Origin: Bradyrhizobium sp. B097
Lineage (GTDB): Bacteria; Pseudomonadota; Alphaproteobacteria; Rhizobiales; Xanthobacteraceae
Reading direction: 5' to 3'
Assembly (NCBI RefSeq): GCF_038957035.1
Contig: NZ_CP152412.1
Location: forward strand, 4,274,501 to 4,338,500
DNA: 64,000 nucleotides
Notes under the pieces: model-generated
What the model saw: only the letters and a program-made list of their open reading frames with translations
Told to the model about the DNA's origin: nothing
Databases searched by the model: none
Part shown: positions 18,356-27,496 of the stretch, one piece after another
Layout of the letters: every line of letters begins with the position of its first letter
How positions within the stretch are numbered: position 1 is the first letter of the stretch
Position numbers and translations under genes: made by a program

Positions 18356-18437
18356 CGTCATTGCGAGGAGCGAAGCGACGAAGCAATCCATGCTTCCTTG
18401 TGGTGCGATAGATTGCTTCGCTTCGCTCGCAATGACG
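18356..18437. repeat. REP-like palindromic element, copy 1
   Basis: An 82-base element that opens with CGTCATTGCGAGGAGCGAAG and closes with the reverse complement form CTTCGCTCGCAATGACG, giving a long imperfect stem around a variable centre. The same unit occurs at 36099-36184 in inverted orientation. It sits between two genes on the same strand and could fold in the transcript. Confidence 0.8.
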
Positions 18438-18443
18438 GGGAGA

Positions 18444-19271
18444 CTATTTATCCTGCCATTTCGGGTCGCGCTTCTCGATGAAGGCGCCGATGCCTTCCTC
18501 GGCGTCGCGCGCCATCATATTTTCGGTCATCACCTCGGCGGCGAAGCGATAGGCCTCAGTGAGGCTCATCTCGGCCTGGCGATAGAACGCCTCCTTGCCG
18601 AGCTTGACGGTGTAGGCCGATTTCAGCGCGACTTTTTGCGCCAGCGCGATCGCGGCGTCGCGTTCGGTGCCGGCCGGCACCACGCGATTGACGAGGCCGA
18701 TGCTCTGCGCCGTTGCCGCGGAGACCGGTTCACCGGTCAGCAGCATTTCCATCGCCTGCTTGCGCGGCACGTTGCGGGACAGCGCCACCATCGGCGTCGA
18801 GCAGAACAGCCCGATATCGACGCCCGGCGTCGCAAACGCCGCCGCTTCGGAGGCGACCGCGAGGTCGCAGCTCGCGACGAGCTGGCAGCCCGCTGCGGTC
18901 GCGATGCCCTGGACGGACGCCACCACCGGCTTCGGCAGATGCACGATCGCCTGCATCATCGCGCTGCAGGCGTTCATGATCTCTGCGAAATAGGCGCGGC
19001 CGCGGTCGGCGTCGGTGCGCCGCGCGGTGAGCTCCTTGAGGTCATGGCCGGCGCAGAAGGCCGGGCCGTTGGCGGCGAGCACGACGGCTCGGATGCTCTG
19101 GTCAGCGCCGATATCGTTCAGCGCCGCGTGCAGCTCGCCGATCAGGCCCTCGGAGAGGCTGTTGCGGGCCGCGGGGCGATTGAGCGTCAGTAGCGCGATA
19201 CTGCCGACGGTCTCGCGCAGCAGGATCGGCTGGTGTTGCGGCGCTTCGGCGCGGGCGGCTTGGGCGGACAT
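18444..19271 (-). CDS. Enoyl-CoA hydratase/isomerase-family protein lacking catalytic glutamates
   Basis: A 275-residue crotonase-fold protein. RPAARNSLSEGLIGELHAAL, VVLAANGPAFCAGHDLKEL (first oxyanion-hole segment) and GIATAAGCQLVASCDLAVASEAAAFATPGVDIGLFCSTP (second) are clear. Active hydratases have Glu in both G-G-G-C-E and P-E positions; here they read AGCQL (Gln) and TPGVDIG (Gly), as in the ECHDC3-like branch. Hydratase activity is therefore doubtful; another acyl-CoA reaction is possible. The start is ATG at 19271. It is divergent from a thioesterase of the hotdog fold, which also acts on acyl-CoA. Confidence 0.88.
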   Translation of the reverse strand: MSAQAARAEAPQHQPILLRETVGSIALLTLNRPAARNSLSEGLIGELHAALNDIGADQSIRAVVLAANGPAFCAGHDLKELTARRTDADRGRAYFAEIMNACSAMMQAIVHLPKPVVASVQGIATAAGCQLVASCDLAVASEAAAFATPGVDIGLFCSTPMVALSRNVPRKQAMEMLLTGEPVSAATAQSIGLVNRVVPAGTERDAAIALAQKVALKSAYTVKLGKEAFYRQAEMSLTEAYRFAAEVMTENMMARDAEEGIGAFIEKRDPKWQDK

Positions 19272-19341
19272 GGTGAAATTCCACTTTGGTCTCTATGACA
19301 ACTTAATGTAACAGGCAGGCTGAAGCGAGGGCAGGGGCGGC

Positions 19342-19770
19342 ATGGCGATTGCGAAAATGAGCGTGGCTGATCTGGAGGAGTTCCTGCGCAAGGAATTTCC
19401 GCAGGCATTCACCCACGACGACATCAGGATCGAAAGCGCCGACGGCGAGACGGCTTTGCTGCGCCAGCGCTACAGCGAGCGCATGCTGCGGCCGGGCGGC
19501 ACGGTATCCGGACCGACCCTGATGGGGCTGGCCGATTTTGCCATGTACGTGGTGCTATTGTCGGCCATCGGGCCGATCGGCCTTGCCGTCACCACCAACC
19601 TCAACATCAACTTCCTGCGCAAGGGGCAGCCGGGGCAGGACGTGCTAGCGGTCGCCAAGCTGCTCAAGCTCGGCAAGCGGCTTGCGGTCGGCGAGGTGAA
19701 CCTGCTGTCCGGCACCTCTCCGGATCCGATCGCCCATGTCACGGCGACCTATTCCATTCCAAATCAATAG
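19342..19770 (+). CDS. PaaI-type hotdog thioesterase
   Basis: A 142-residue hotdog-fold protein likely to hydrolyse acyl- or phenylacetyl-type CoA thioesters. The core RYSERMLRPGGTVSGPTLMGLADFAMYVVLLSAIGP carries the GG-x-x-x-G-x-x-x-x-x-x-AD pattern of the family, and LAVTTNLNINFLRKGQPGQDVLAVAKLLKLGKRLAVGEVNLL is the second half of the fold, ending in HVTATYSIPNQ. The ATG at 19342 has AGGGGCGG just upstream. It is divergent from the crotonase-family gene and precedes the ribosomal protein operon, from which it is separated by a promoter. Confidence 0.87.
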   Translation: MAIAKMSVADLEEFLRKEFPQAFTHDDIRIESADGETALLRQRYSERMLRPGGTVSGPTLMGLADFAMYVVLLSAIGPIGLAVTTNLNINFLRKGQPGQDVLAVAKLLKLGKRLAVGEVNLLSGTSPDPIAHVTATYSIPNQ

Positions 19771-19842
19771 GCTTTCTCGCGGTATTATTACACCATATTT
19801 ACAAGCTGTTGTTTTCGCTCATCTAAATCGCGCGTGCCGACG

Positions 19843-19871
19843 TTGACGCGCGCCCGCGGCTTCTCTAGAAA
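19843..19871 (+). promoter_or_regulatory. Predicted rplM-rpsI promoter
   Basis: TTGACG (19843-19848) and TAGAAA (19866-19871) are separated by exactly 17 bases and lie 53 bases before the rplM ATG, which fits a housekeeping sigma-70 promoter for the ribosomal operon. Confidence 0.65.
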
Positions 19872-19923
19872 CCCACGCAGTTCGGCGCATACGGCGCCGA
19901 TTTCCTTTTCACGGATTTCACAC

Positions 19924-20388
19924 ATGAGCACGTTCTCGGCCAAGCCCGCCGAAGTGACGAAGAAGTGGGTTGTGATCGACGCCAAAGGTCTGGTCGTCGG
20001 TCGTCTCGCCACGCTCGTCGCGATGCGCCTGCGCGGCAAACACCTGCCCACCTACACACCCCATGTCGATTGCGGCGACAATGTCATCATCGTCAACGCC
20101 GCGCATGTGGTGCTGACCGGCCGCAAGCGCGACCAGAAGGTCTACTACAAGCACACCGGCTTCATCGGTGGCATCAAGGAGCGCACTGCGAAGCAGATCC
20201 TCGAGGGTCGCTTCCCCGAGCGCGTCGTCGAGAAGGCGATCGAGCGCATGATCCCGCGCGGTCCGCTCGGCCGCATGCAGATGGGCAATCTGCGCGTCTA
20301 TCCGGGTGCCGAGCATCCGCATGAAGCCCAGAGCCCCGAGAAGGTCGATATCGCCTCCCTGAATCGCAAGAACACGAGGGCCGCATAA
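19924..20388 (+). CDS. rplM: 50S ribosomal protein L13
   Basis: A 154-residue ribosomal protein L13, an early assembly protein of the large subunit. [46 protein letters not shown] and the L13 signature around [42 protein letters not shown] are full matches in order. I set the start at ATG 19924 ([15 protein letters not shown]), the family-typical N-terminus; the frame is open upstream to 19834 but crosses the promoter. Its TAA overlaps the rpsI ATG by one base (TAATG), giving coupled translation. Confidence 0.98.
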   Translation: MSTFSAKPAEVTKKWVVIDAKGLVVGRLATLVAMRLRGKHLPTYTPHVDCGDNVIIVNAAHVVLTGRKRDQKVYYKHTGFIGGIKERTAKQILEGRFPERVVEKAIERMIPRGPLGRMQMGNLRVYPGAEHPHEAQSPEKVDIASLNRKNTRAA

Positions 20389-20864
20389 TGTCCGATACTT
20401 TGCAGTCCCTCGACCAGCTCTCGCAGGTCAAGCCGGCGGCTCCCGACGCGCCGAAGTACGTCAAGAAGATCGATAAGTTCAACCGCGCCTATGCCACCGG
20501 CAAGCGCAAGGACGCGGTCGCCCGCGTCTGGATCAAGCCGGGCGCCGGCAAGATCTCGGTCAACACCCGCGACATCGAAATCTACTTCGCCCGCCCGGTG
20601 CTCCGCATGATGATCCAGCAGCCGCTGGTCGCTGCCGCCCGTAACGGCCAGTACGACGTGATCTGCACCGTCGCCGGCGGCGGTCTGTCCGGCCAGGCCG
20701 GTGCGGTCCGCCACGGCATCTCGAAGGCGCTGACCAACTTCGAGCCCGAGCTGCGCGGCGTCCTCAAGAAGGGCGGCTTCCTGACCCGTGACTCCCGCAC
20801 GGTCGAGCGCAAGAAGTACGGCAAGGCCAAGGCCCGCAAGTCCTTCCAGTTCTCGAAGCGCTAA
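20388..20864 (+). CDS. rpsI: 30S ribosomal protein S9
   Basis: A 158-residue ribosomal protein S9 of the small subunit head. After an alphaproteobacterial N-terminal extension it has the core [46 protein letters not shown] and [19 protein letters not shown], and ends in the conserved SFQFSKR tail that reaches the P-site tRNA. It overlaps rplM by one base and is followed 48 bases later by a strong intrinsic terminator. Confidence 0.98.
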   Translation: MSDTLQSLDQLSQVKPAAPDAPKYVKKIDKFNRAYATGKRKDAVARVWIKPGAGKISVNTRDIEIYFARPVLRMMIQQPLVAAARNGQYDVICTVAGGGLSGQAGAVRHGISKALTNFEPELRGVLKKGGFLTRDSRTVERKKYGKAKARKSFQFSKR

Positions 20865-20880
20865 TTCGAGTCCTCAAATT

Positions 20881-20935
20881 CGCGGCAATTGCCGCGTGCA
20901 TCGAGTTGCAGAGGGCGCCGCGAGGCGCCCTTTTT
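20881..20935 (+). terminator. Intrinsic terminator of rplM-rpsI
   Basis: GGGCGCC (20913-20919), a GCGA tetraloop and GGCGCCC (20924-20930) are followed directly by TTTTT, a textbook rho-independent terminator. Just before it, 20881-20896 is a perfect 16-base palindrome, CGCGGCAATTGCCGCG. Confidence 0.88.
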
Positions 20936-21110
20936 GCTGCGCCCAACCGCGCGTGCTTCAACGCGAATTAGCGCAGTTTTTCATGAAAACTTGCGTGTGC
21001 GTGCAAACGAAATTGGAACTCGGGCCTTCTAGCTTGCGGGCTCGCACTGGCGCTGCATCACCGTATTATTTGCGCCTGCGAACGTTGCATCACCGGGCTG
21101 GGGTGACTCT

Positions 21111-22328
21111 ATGTCGTTCGATCCATCGACGCTTTATCTGTTCGCCACCATGGTCGCGGGCATGCTCGGCGCCATGCTCTGGTTGTTCGGCAGGCAGGAG
21201 AACATTGCCGCGCTGAAGTGGTGGGGCACCGCCTATCTGCTCGGTGCGGCCTCCGTCGCGCTGTGGACAGTCGGCAGCTCAACGCTCGATCCGCTCGTCT
21301 TGCTGGGTCTCAACGCGATCGGCTTCGCCGCCTGCGGCATGGTCTGGAATGCTGCGCGTATCTTCCACGGCCGCAAGGCCAACCTGCCGGGTCTCGTGCT
21401 CGGCCCGATCGTGTGGATCGGTGCCGTGACGTCAATCGCGGATCCGGCGATGCGCCTGACGATCGGCGCCGGGATCGTCGCGATCTACGCCGCGCTGACC
21501 GCCTCCGAGCTCTGGAGCGAGCGCCGCCGTGCGATGCAGAGGCGCTGGATTGCGATCGCGATCCCGGTCGCTCATGGCTGCGTCCTGATGCTGCCGATCC
21601 TGGTCGGGGACGTGCTGCGGCTGAACGGCCAGAACTTCGTCAGCAGCTTCTGGGTCACGCTGTTCTCGATCGAACTCGTGCTGTACGCGATCGGCACGGT
21701 GTTCGTGATCTTCATGATGGTGTCGGACCGCGCGGTCGCCGTACACAAGACCGCCGCGTCGATCGATCCGTTGAGCGGCATGCTCAACCGCCGCGGCTTC
21801 ACCGAGGCCTGCACGCGGGTGATCGAGCGGGAGGCCACGGCCGGCCGGCCGGTCACCGTGATGATCTTCGACCTTGATCACTTCAAGTCGATCAACGACC
21901 GGTTCGGCCATCCCGCCGGTGACGAGATTCTGAAGCTGTTCTCCGCCGTGGTGGTCAACAGCCTCAGGATCAGCGATCTGTCGGGCCGGATCGGCGGCGA
22001 GGAATTCGCAGCGCTGCTGCCGTGCTCGCTGGAGGAGGGCGTCTTGGTCGCCGAGCGCGTGCGTGAGGCGTTCGAGAATAGCAATATCACCTGCGAGGAC
22101 GGCGCGGTCGACACCACCGTCAGCATCGGCGTGGCCGGTGGACCCGCCGGGACCGAGCTCGAGGTGCTCTTGGCCTCGGCCGACACCGCGCTCTATCAGG
22201 CCAAGCGCGGCGGCCGCAATCGTGTCGAGGCCGCAGAGGAATTGCCGCTGTCGCTGGAGAATTGGCGGCGCAAGACCGCGGGCCTGCCGGCATCGGCGCG
22301 GCAAAAGTCGGCGCCCGCCCGCGCGTGA
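21111..22328 (+). CDS. Membrane-bound diguanylate cyclase (GGDEF)
   Basis: A 405-residue protein with about six to seven membrane helices in residues 5-205 and a C-terminal GGDEF domain (about 225-385), which makes cyclic di-GMP from two GTP. DPLSGMLNRRGF opens the domain, VTVMIFDLDHFKSINDRFGHPAGDEIL holds the metal-binding Asp, and GRIGGEEFAALL is the active GG(D/E)EF loop at 295-299. RISD at 286-289 sits at the position of the inhibitory RxxD I-site, so product feedback inhibition is expected. There is no EAL domain. The N-terminal region resembles no named sensor I can identify. c-di-GMP output may link to the exopolysaccharide genes, but this is inference. Confidence 0.92.
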   Translation: MSFDPSTLYLFATMVAGMLGAMLWLFGRQENIAALKWWGTAYLLGAASVALWTVGSSTLDPLVLLGLNAIGFAACGMVWNAARIFHGRKANLPGLVLGPIVWIGAVTSIADPAMRLTIGAGIVAIYAALTASELWSERRRAMQRRWIAIAIPVAHGCVLMLPILVGDVLRLNGQNFVSSFWVTLFSIELVLYAIGTVFVIFMMVSDRAVAVHKTAASIDPLSGMLNRRGFTEACTRVIEREATAGRPVTVMIFDLDHFKSINDRFGHPAGDEILKLFSAVVVNSLRISDLSGRIGGEEFAALLPCSLEEGVLVAERVREAFENSNITCEDGAVDTTVSIGVAGGPAGTELEVLLASADTALYQAKRGGRNRVEAAEELPLSLENWRRKTAGLPASARQKSAPARA

Positions 22329-22362
22329 GTGCGTGGTAACGACTGATTAACCATTCGATCCC

Positions 22363-22611
22363 ATGCTTTCGGGCATGGAGTCGATCCGCACCCGCAACCC
22401 GCATTCAGCCCTGATGTCGCTCGAAGCCGACGCGGCTTCGGCGCGCGGAGGCTTCGCCTGCCTGTTCTCGGACTCCGATGAGTACGAGACCGCGCTGATC
22501 GCCGAACGCCGTGCGCAGGGACGATACCAACCGCCGAAGCGCCGCTGGCCGATCGCGATGCTGCTGGGCGTGATGCTGATGGTCGTCGGTACCGTCCTGC
22601 TGTTCAACTGA
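22363..22611 (+). CDS. Small protein with C-terminal membrane anchor
   Basis: An 82-residue frame of unknown function. The N-terminal 58 residues are soluble (FACLFSDSDEYETALIAERRAQGRYQPPKRRWP) and the end is a single hydrophobic helix (IAMLLGVMLMVVGTVLLFN), as in a tail-anchored protein. A second ATG at 22375 could be the start; neither has a clear ribosome-binding site. It overlaps the convergent AI-2E gene by eight bases. The sensible membrane helix and codon pattern make it likely to be real. Confidence 0.55.
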   Translation: MLSGMESIRTRNPHSALMSLEADAASARGGFACLFSDSDEYETALIAERRAQGRYQPPKRRWPIAMLLGVMLMVVGTVLLFN

Positions 22612-23776
22612 CCTGCGGCACGTTCGACAGAGCGGGCGTCTGCGCGGGCGCCGGATCCTCCGCCTTGAAATGGTCGATCATCACCTTGGCGATCGCCATC
22701 AGCGGCAGCGCCAGCGCGAGCCCCCAGATGCCGAACACGACGCCGAGCAGGATCTGGAACGCGAACAGCGTTGCCGGCGGGATGTCGAGCGCCTGGCGCT
22801 GGATGATCGGCGTCAGCACGTAGCTTTCCAGCGCGTGGACGCCGAGGAACAGGATGAAAGCGGATAGCGCCGCGATCCACCCGGTCGCGAGGCTCGCCAG
22901 CACCACGATCAGCCCACCCAGGATCGCGCCGACCGTCGGGATGAAGGCGAGCAGGCCGGCCTGGATGCCGAGGATGAACGAGCTCGGAATCCCAATGATG
23001 GCGAGCCCGATCCAGGTGACGAGGAACACCGCGGTCATGGTGATGATCTGCGCGATCAGCCAGCGCTCCAGCGTCTCGCCGATGCGGTCGACGATGACGG
23101 TCGCCTGGGCGCGGTATTTGGCCGGCGCAATGAACAGCAGTCCGGCGCGGTAGATGCTCGGCTGGGCCGCGAAGGCGAGCCCGAGGAACAGCACAATGAA
23201 GAAATTGCCGACGACGCTGACGGTGCCGAGCAGCACCTTCAGCGTCTGACTGATGATCGCGCCGCCGCTGGAGGCCAGCGCGCCGGCGCCGGGGATGCCA
23301 TGCGACTGCGACGACGTTGTGGGCGTCGATGTCGTCGTCGTCGCGGCGGAGCCTTCGCCCTTCGCCTCGCCGGCGGCATTGGTGAAGTCGAGATAGCTGG
23401 TATCGACGCCGCGCTGCTCGAGGAACTCCTTGACGTTGCCGAGCTGCGATTTGATCGTGTTGCTCAGCACCGTGGCCTGCTGCGCGATTGTGGTGCCGCC
23501 GAGGAACACGATGCCGGACAATAGCCCGGCCATCGCCAGGCAGACGATCGCAAGCCGCAACGCGTGAGGCAGCGCGGTCAGCCGGCCGAGCAGGGTGGTC
23601 ATGGCATTGAGGGCGACCCCGAGCAGCATGCCCGCGAACAGCAGGAACAGGGTCGCAGCGAACTGCCAGGCGAAGGTCAACAGGGCGGCGAACAGCACGA
23701 TGCCGATGCCGCCGACGGCGATCGCCCACGCCATGTCGTTGCGGGCCTGCAGGCGATTGTCAGCCGAGTCTGTCAC
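22604..23776 (-). CDS. AI-2E family transporter
   Basis: A 390-residue integral membrane protein of the AI-2E/PerM family, putative permeases with about eight helices. Typical segments are LLFAGMLLGVALNAMT, RAGLLFIAPAKYRAQATVIVDRIGETLERWLIAQIITM, GIPSSFILGIQAGLLAFIPTVGAILGG and HALESYVLTPIIQRQALDIPPATLFAFQILLGVVFGIWGLALALPLMAIAKVMID. Most members have no proven substrate, and autoinducer export should not be assumed. A Ser/Thr-rich insert (SAATTTTSTPTTSSQS) lies in the periplasmic loop around residue 145. The start is GTG at 23776. Confidence 0.9.
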   Translation of the reverse strand: MTDSADNRLQARNDMAWAIAVGGIGIVLFAALLTFAWQFAATLFLLFAGMLLGVALNAMTTLLGRLTALPHALRLAIVCLAMAGLLSGIVFLGGTTIAQQATVLSNTIKSQLGNVKEFLEQRGVDTSYLDFTNAAGEAKGEGSAATTTTSTPTTSSQSHGIPGAGALASSGGAIISQTLKVLLGTVSVVGNFFIVLFLGLAFAAQPSIYRAGLLFIAPAKYRAQATVIVDRIGETLERWLIAQIITMTAVFLVTWIGLAIIGIPSSFILGIQAGLLAFIPTVGAILGGLIVVLASLATGWIAALSAFILFLGVHALESYVLTPIIQRQALDIPPATLFAFQILLGVVFGIWGLALALPLMAIAKVMIDHFKAEDPAPAQTPALSNVPQVS

Positions 23777-24051
23777 GGGTGATTCCCCCTTCGCGACGGT
23801 GTCCGGCAGTCTTTGGCGAAAATCCCGCCGGGATCAAGCTGGGCGGACCGTGCCGGTTTGCCGCTGATCCGCCGTGGTCCGGGCGCGACCGTGGGGCGCC
23901 AGGCCGGATTTGGGGCCCCGAGGCTGCGAATCTGTGCAGGACTGCAAGGACCCCTGTGCAGATATAGGCAGTTGATCCGGGGGGAACTCGAAGGCATGAT
24001 CGTCTCCGCAAAGTCGCAAACTTAGAATAATCATTGCGCGAGACTTCGATA

Positions 24052-24822
24052 ATGAGACGGCCCGTGGTCGGCGTGATCGGAAACGCCCATCGCATTGAAA
24101 ATCGTTTCACAGTCCAGATGGTCGGAGAGCGCAACCTTCGCGCGGTTGCCGAGGTGTCGGGTGCGGTGCCCTTGATGTTCGCGGGCAGCCCCGAAATCAC
24201 CGAGGTCGGCGCCTTGCTTGACGTGGTCGACGGCGTGGTGCTGACCGGGGCTCGCGCCAACGTTCATCCGACCCGCTTCAACACCGAACCTTGCGCGGCC
24301 CACGAGCCCTACGACATCCACCGCGACGACGTCGCGCTGGCACTGTCGGAGGCCTGCGTCGCGCGCGGCGTGCCGATCTTCGGCATCTGCCGCGGCCTGC
24401 AGGAGATGAACGTCGCGTTCGGCGGCTCGCTGCATCCGGAGATCCGCGAGATTCCGGGTCGCATGAACCACCGGATGCCGCGGCTAGAAAACGGCGAGAT
24501 CCATCCCGATCCCACCGTGGTGTTCGCCGACCGTCACGACGTCGCGCTGACGCCAGGCGGCGCCTTCGCAAGAATCCTCGGCTGCGAGACCATTCGGGTC
24601 AATTCGCTGCACGGCCAGGGCATCCTCGAGCCCGGCAAGCGCGTCGTGATCGAGGGCATCGCCGAGGACGGCACTATCGAGGCGATCCGCATTGCCGATG
24701 CCCCGGGCTTTGCGCTCGGCGTGCAATGGCACGCCGAATACGATCCGCAACGCAACCCGATCAACCGCGCGCTGTTCGAAGCCTTCGGCGACGCACTGCG
24801 CGAGCGGCGGCGGGCGGCGTAG
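24052..24822 (+). CDS. Gamma-glutamyl-GABA hydrolase-like glutamine amidotransferase
   Basis: A 256-residue class I glutamine amidotransferase of the PuuD/peptidase C26 type. The nucleophile elbow GICRGLQEMNVAFGGSLH carries the catalytic Cys, and GVQWHAEYDP the His and Glu of the triad. LDVVDGVVLTGARANVHPTRFN is the usual GG-x-N-P region. Such enzymes cleave gamma-glutamyl amides in polyamine or ethanolamine breakdown, but no pathway neighbours are present. I chose ATG at 24052 (MRRPVVGVIGNAHRI); a TTG at 24034 would add six residues. Confidence 0.88.
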   Translation: MRRPVVGVIGNAHRIENRFTVQMVGERNLRAVAEVSGAVPLMFAGSPEITEVGALLDVVDGVVLTGARANVHPTRFNTEPCAAHEPYDIHRDDVALALSEACVARGVPIFGICRGLQEMNVAFGGSLHPEIREIPGRMNHRMPRLENGEIHPDPTVVFADRHDVALTPGGAFARILGCETIRVNSLHGQGILEPGKRVVIEGIAEDGTIEAIRIADAPGFALGVQWHAEYDPQRNPINRALFEAFGDALRERRRAA

Positions 24823-24886
24823 CTAGCCCGCTCACCGCACAGTTTGGGCAGCGGTATCGTCAGCCGCGAACGTGTTTCAAGCGAGC

Positions 24887-27181
24887 CTAGACCAGATGAA
24901 ACCCGCTGCTGGTGTCGGGCACCGGCGGGTAAGGCGTGCCGGCGGGTAGGCCGAGATAGAGATATTCCAAACCGTAAGCCGCCGCGAAGCTGGACGCGGT
25001 GGCATCGAGGATGATGTTGCCGGCCGTGCCGAAATGCAGCTCGGGACGGGTCAAGCCGTCGGCCGAGAAGGCCGGCGCGTCATTGACGGACAAGCCGTTG
25101 AAGCTCGCATTCACATGCGACAGGTCGGCGGCGTTGCCGGCAAGGTCGGCGATCGCAGCGCCGTTCGCGTTGAGGCTTGTCACTGCAAGCGTCGCGGTGG
25201 GATTGTCGGTCCCCGAGACGAGATAGTCGAAGGCGAGCTTGGTCGCATCGTGCAGGGCCGCGGTCGTGGCCGCGTCGTAGGTCGCGGTCGCGCCGTTGTT
25301 CAGCGCAAGCGCGGGCGTGCCGCCCGTTACGGTGACGGCTTCGTTGAAAGCGAGCGTCAAGGCGATGGACGCCCCCGCCGTCTCGACGCCGGTCGTCGGC
25401 GTCGTAGTGACGCCTGATGTCTCCGGCGCAGTGGTGTCGATCTGCAGGATGCCGCCAGGATTGGTCACCGCACAAACGAGGCTCGCATGATGGCCGTAGC
25501 TGTCCGTCAGCGACGCGCCGTGCAGCAGGAAACCTGATACCGCGAGATCGGCCGTGTTGTCGCCGGCAGCGACCGTGTAGCTGAAGGTCAGGGCGTCGCT
25601 GCCGCTGCCGCCGGTATAGGTCGCGACACCACCGTCGTTGAGCAGCAAGGTCGGCGTGCCGGCGGAGATGTCGACGGTGACGGCGTCGCTCATGTTGAGG
25701 GTGAAGGTCACGGCATGGCCGGCGTTGAGGTCGCCATTGCCGCCGGAGATGCCGGCGCCGCTGCTCGCAACCGACATCACCGACGGCAGCAGGAAGATCG
25801 CGGTGCCGCCAAAGCCGTCGCCGCCGACACCAAAGGTCTGGCCGACGAAATTGTCGTTCGGATCGAGCTGGAAGTCGAACGTCTTGTTGTGCTCGGTGAG
25901 CTCGAGCACGTTGCCGGGCAGCAGCGTGACCGCGGCATTGCTGCCGATGTTGACGCCGTAGAAATCGATGGTGTCGCCGATGGCAAAGCCGCTTATGATG
26001 TTGGCCGGCGGCGTGTGCCCGTCGATCTCGAGCGTGCCGCCTATGCCCTGGAACACGATCGGTGTGCCGCCGGTCACGGCGCCGCTCGTGACATCGACCA
26101 GCCCGCCCGCGATGGTCACGCCATCGGCCGCGCCTCCGGAATCGACGGTCAGCGTGCTGCCGGCATCGACGATGATGCCGTGGATTGCACCACCGCTGTC
26201 GATCTCGGCATTGCCGCCATCAAGCGCAACGGCGGTTGCGTTACCCGCGACGTCGAGCGTGCCGCCCGCCTGCACGACGAGGTTGCTTGCGGTATGGCCG
26301 GCTGCGACGAAATAGATCTCGCCGTTGAACACGAAGTTGTCCGGCGCCGACGGATTCCACCCGAGCGTCTGCATCTGGATGAAATCGGTCTGGGTAAACC
26401 CGTTGATGACGCCGGAATTGCTTTCATTGTTGAAGGCGTCGTCGCCGAACGGGCCCGGACCCCCGCCGGAGCCGAAGCCGGAATCCCAGTCGCCGAGATC
26501 GCCCTTGGCGACGTGGTTGTTCCAGCTTGCAAGGCTGGTCGCACCATTGTCGATCGAGAAATAGCCGGTGGAATGGACAGGGCCGGGCGAAAGCTCGCGG
26601 ATGCCGGGTGCCGAGAAGCGGAACAGGTCGGGGACGCCCCAGCCATTGGCATAGTGCTCGCCATTGACGCCGAGCAGGGAGTCGCGGCCCATCACCTCGG
26701 TGATCTCGTGCTCGATCGAGCCGACGAGATAGTATTGATTGCTTCCCGGCGTGGCCGTCGGGTCGTAGGACCAGTTCGCCGTGGCATCGAAGCCGACCCA
26801 GCCGTCATTGGCCGGGTCGTTGACGGCGATCAGACCGAGCGCCTTGGCTTCCGCGCGCCCGATATCGAACGTTCCTCCGCCGGTCGGATCCGATCCGGGC
26901 AAGGTCGCGAAGGCCGCGAGCTGGGCGCTGGAGGTGCCGTCTGCGATCAAGGCATTCCTGATCGTGGCGTAGTCATAGGCCGGCGCCTTTGCCTCCTCGC
27001 TTTCACCAAGGAAACCGGACGCGATCGCCGAGCCGCCGACTTCGCCCCAGCCGACGTGGATGCTGAGGGTGACGCCATTGGTGAAGGCGGTGTCGAACAG
27101 GTTGACGACATAGGCGACCGCGGTCTTGAAGCCTGACGGCGCGGACCCGACGCTCGGGTCGTCGATGACGTTGATCTGCAC
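24887..27181 (-). CDS. Large secreted HExxE metalloprotease-like repeat protein
   Basis: A 764-residue acidic, Gly/Thr/Asp-rich protein. Residues 1-250 resemble a secreted metalloprotease domain: YLVGSIEHEITEVMGRDSLLG has H-E-x-x-E at 158-162 where zinc proteases have HExxH. About 300-375 is an autotransporter-like beta-helix run (GGTLDVAGN, GGAIHGIIVDAGSTLTVDSGG). Two tandem beta-sandwich repeats follow, each containing GTP-x-L-x-LN-x-G-x-x-ATY. There is no signal peptide, so type I secretion by a C-terminal signal is possible; no RTX nonapeptides are seen. GTG at 27181 is chosen because GGGAGG lies four bases upstream; the frame is open to 27334, but those 51 residues look non-coding. Function unknown. 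Confidence 0.75.
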   Translation of the reverse strand: MQINVIDDPSVGSAPSGFKTAVAYVVNLFDTAFTNGVTLSIHVGWGEVGGSAIASGFLGESEEAKAPAYDYATIRNALIADGTSSAQLAAFATLPGSDPTGGGTFDIGRAEAKALGLIAVNDPANDGWVGFDATANWSYDPTATPGSNQYYLVGSIEHEITEVMGRDSLLGVNGEHYANGWGVPDLFRFSAPGIRELSPGPVHSTGYFSIDNGATSLASWNNHVAKGDLGDWDSGFGSGGGPGPFGDDAFNNESNSGVINGFTQTDFIQMQTLGWNPSAPDNFVFNGEIYFVAAGHTASNLVVQAGGTLDVAGNATAVALDGGNAEIDSGGAIHGIIVDAGSTLTVDSGGAADGVTIAGGLVDVTSGAVTGGTPIVFQGIGGTLEIDGHTPPANIISGFAIGDTIDFYGVNIGSNAAVTLLPGNVLELTEHNKTFDFQLDPNDNFVGQTFGVGGDGFGGTAIFLLPSVMSVASSGAGISGGNGDLNAGHAVTFTLNMSDAVTVDISAGTPTLLLNDGGVATYTGGSGSDALTFSYTVAAGDNTADLAVSGFLLHGASLTDSYGHHASLVCAVTNPGGILQIDTTAPETSGVTTTPTTGVETAGASIALTLAFNEAVTVTGGTPALALNNGATATYDAATTAALHDATKLAFDYLVSGTDNPTATLAVTSLNANGAAIADLAGNAADLSHVNASFNGLSVNDAPAFSADGLTRPELHFGTAGNIILDATASSFAAAYGLEYLYLGLPAGTPYPPVPDTSSGFHLV

Positions 27182-27496
27182 GATGCCTCCCGGGAGACGG
27201 CGAGCGACTTTGCGGAGCGCAGGCGGCTCGTGCGCGCCGGCGACCGCGCGAAGATGCCCTAAATCGGGACCGGCGGCTTGGACTCCCCGGCGCCGGAGGC
27301 GGTCCAACCGGCATCGGCGCGTGCCGGCGGCCATCCTCCGTACTTATACGGATACGAAAGTGGCGGATTGCAGGGCCGGACTCGGCTAAGCAAGAAGGCG
27401 CAAGCCACCCGATATTGCCCCGGCGCCGACGATCCTTTCCGATATTGTTTTGCTTTTCCATTTTCCGGTGCAACTGCTCACGATGAGTTGGTCGGG
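27182..27496. other. Divergent intergenic region
   Basis: A 315-base region between the divergent secreted-protein and histidine-kinase genes. Long open frames cross it on both strands but translate to Arg/Ala/Pro-rich shadow sequence. No repeat, RNA gene or clear promoter was found. Confidence 0.5.

Noticed and set aside
22347..23729. 460-codon frame on the minus strand overlapping the AI-2E gene
   Set aside because: Low-complexity Arg/His/Asp-rich shadow in a different frame from the well-supported membrane protein.
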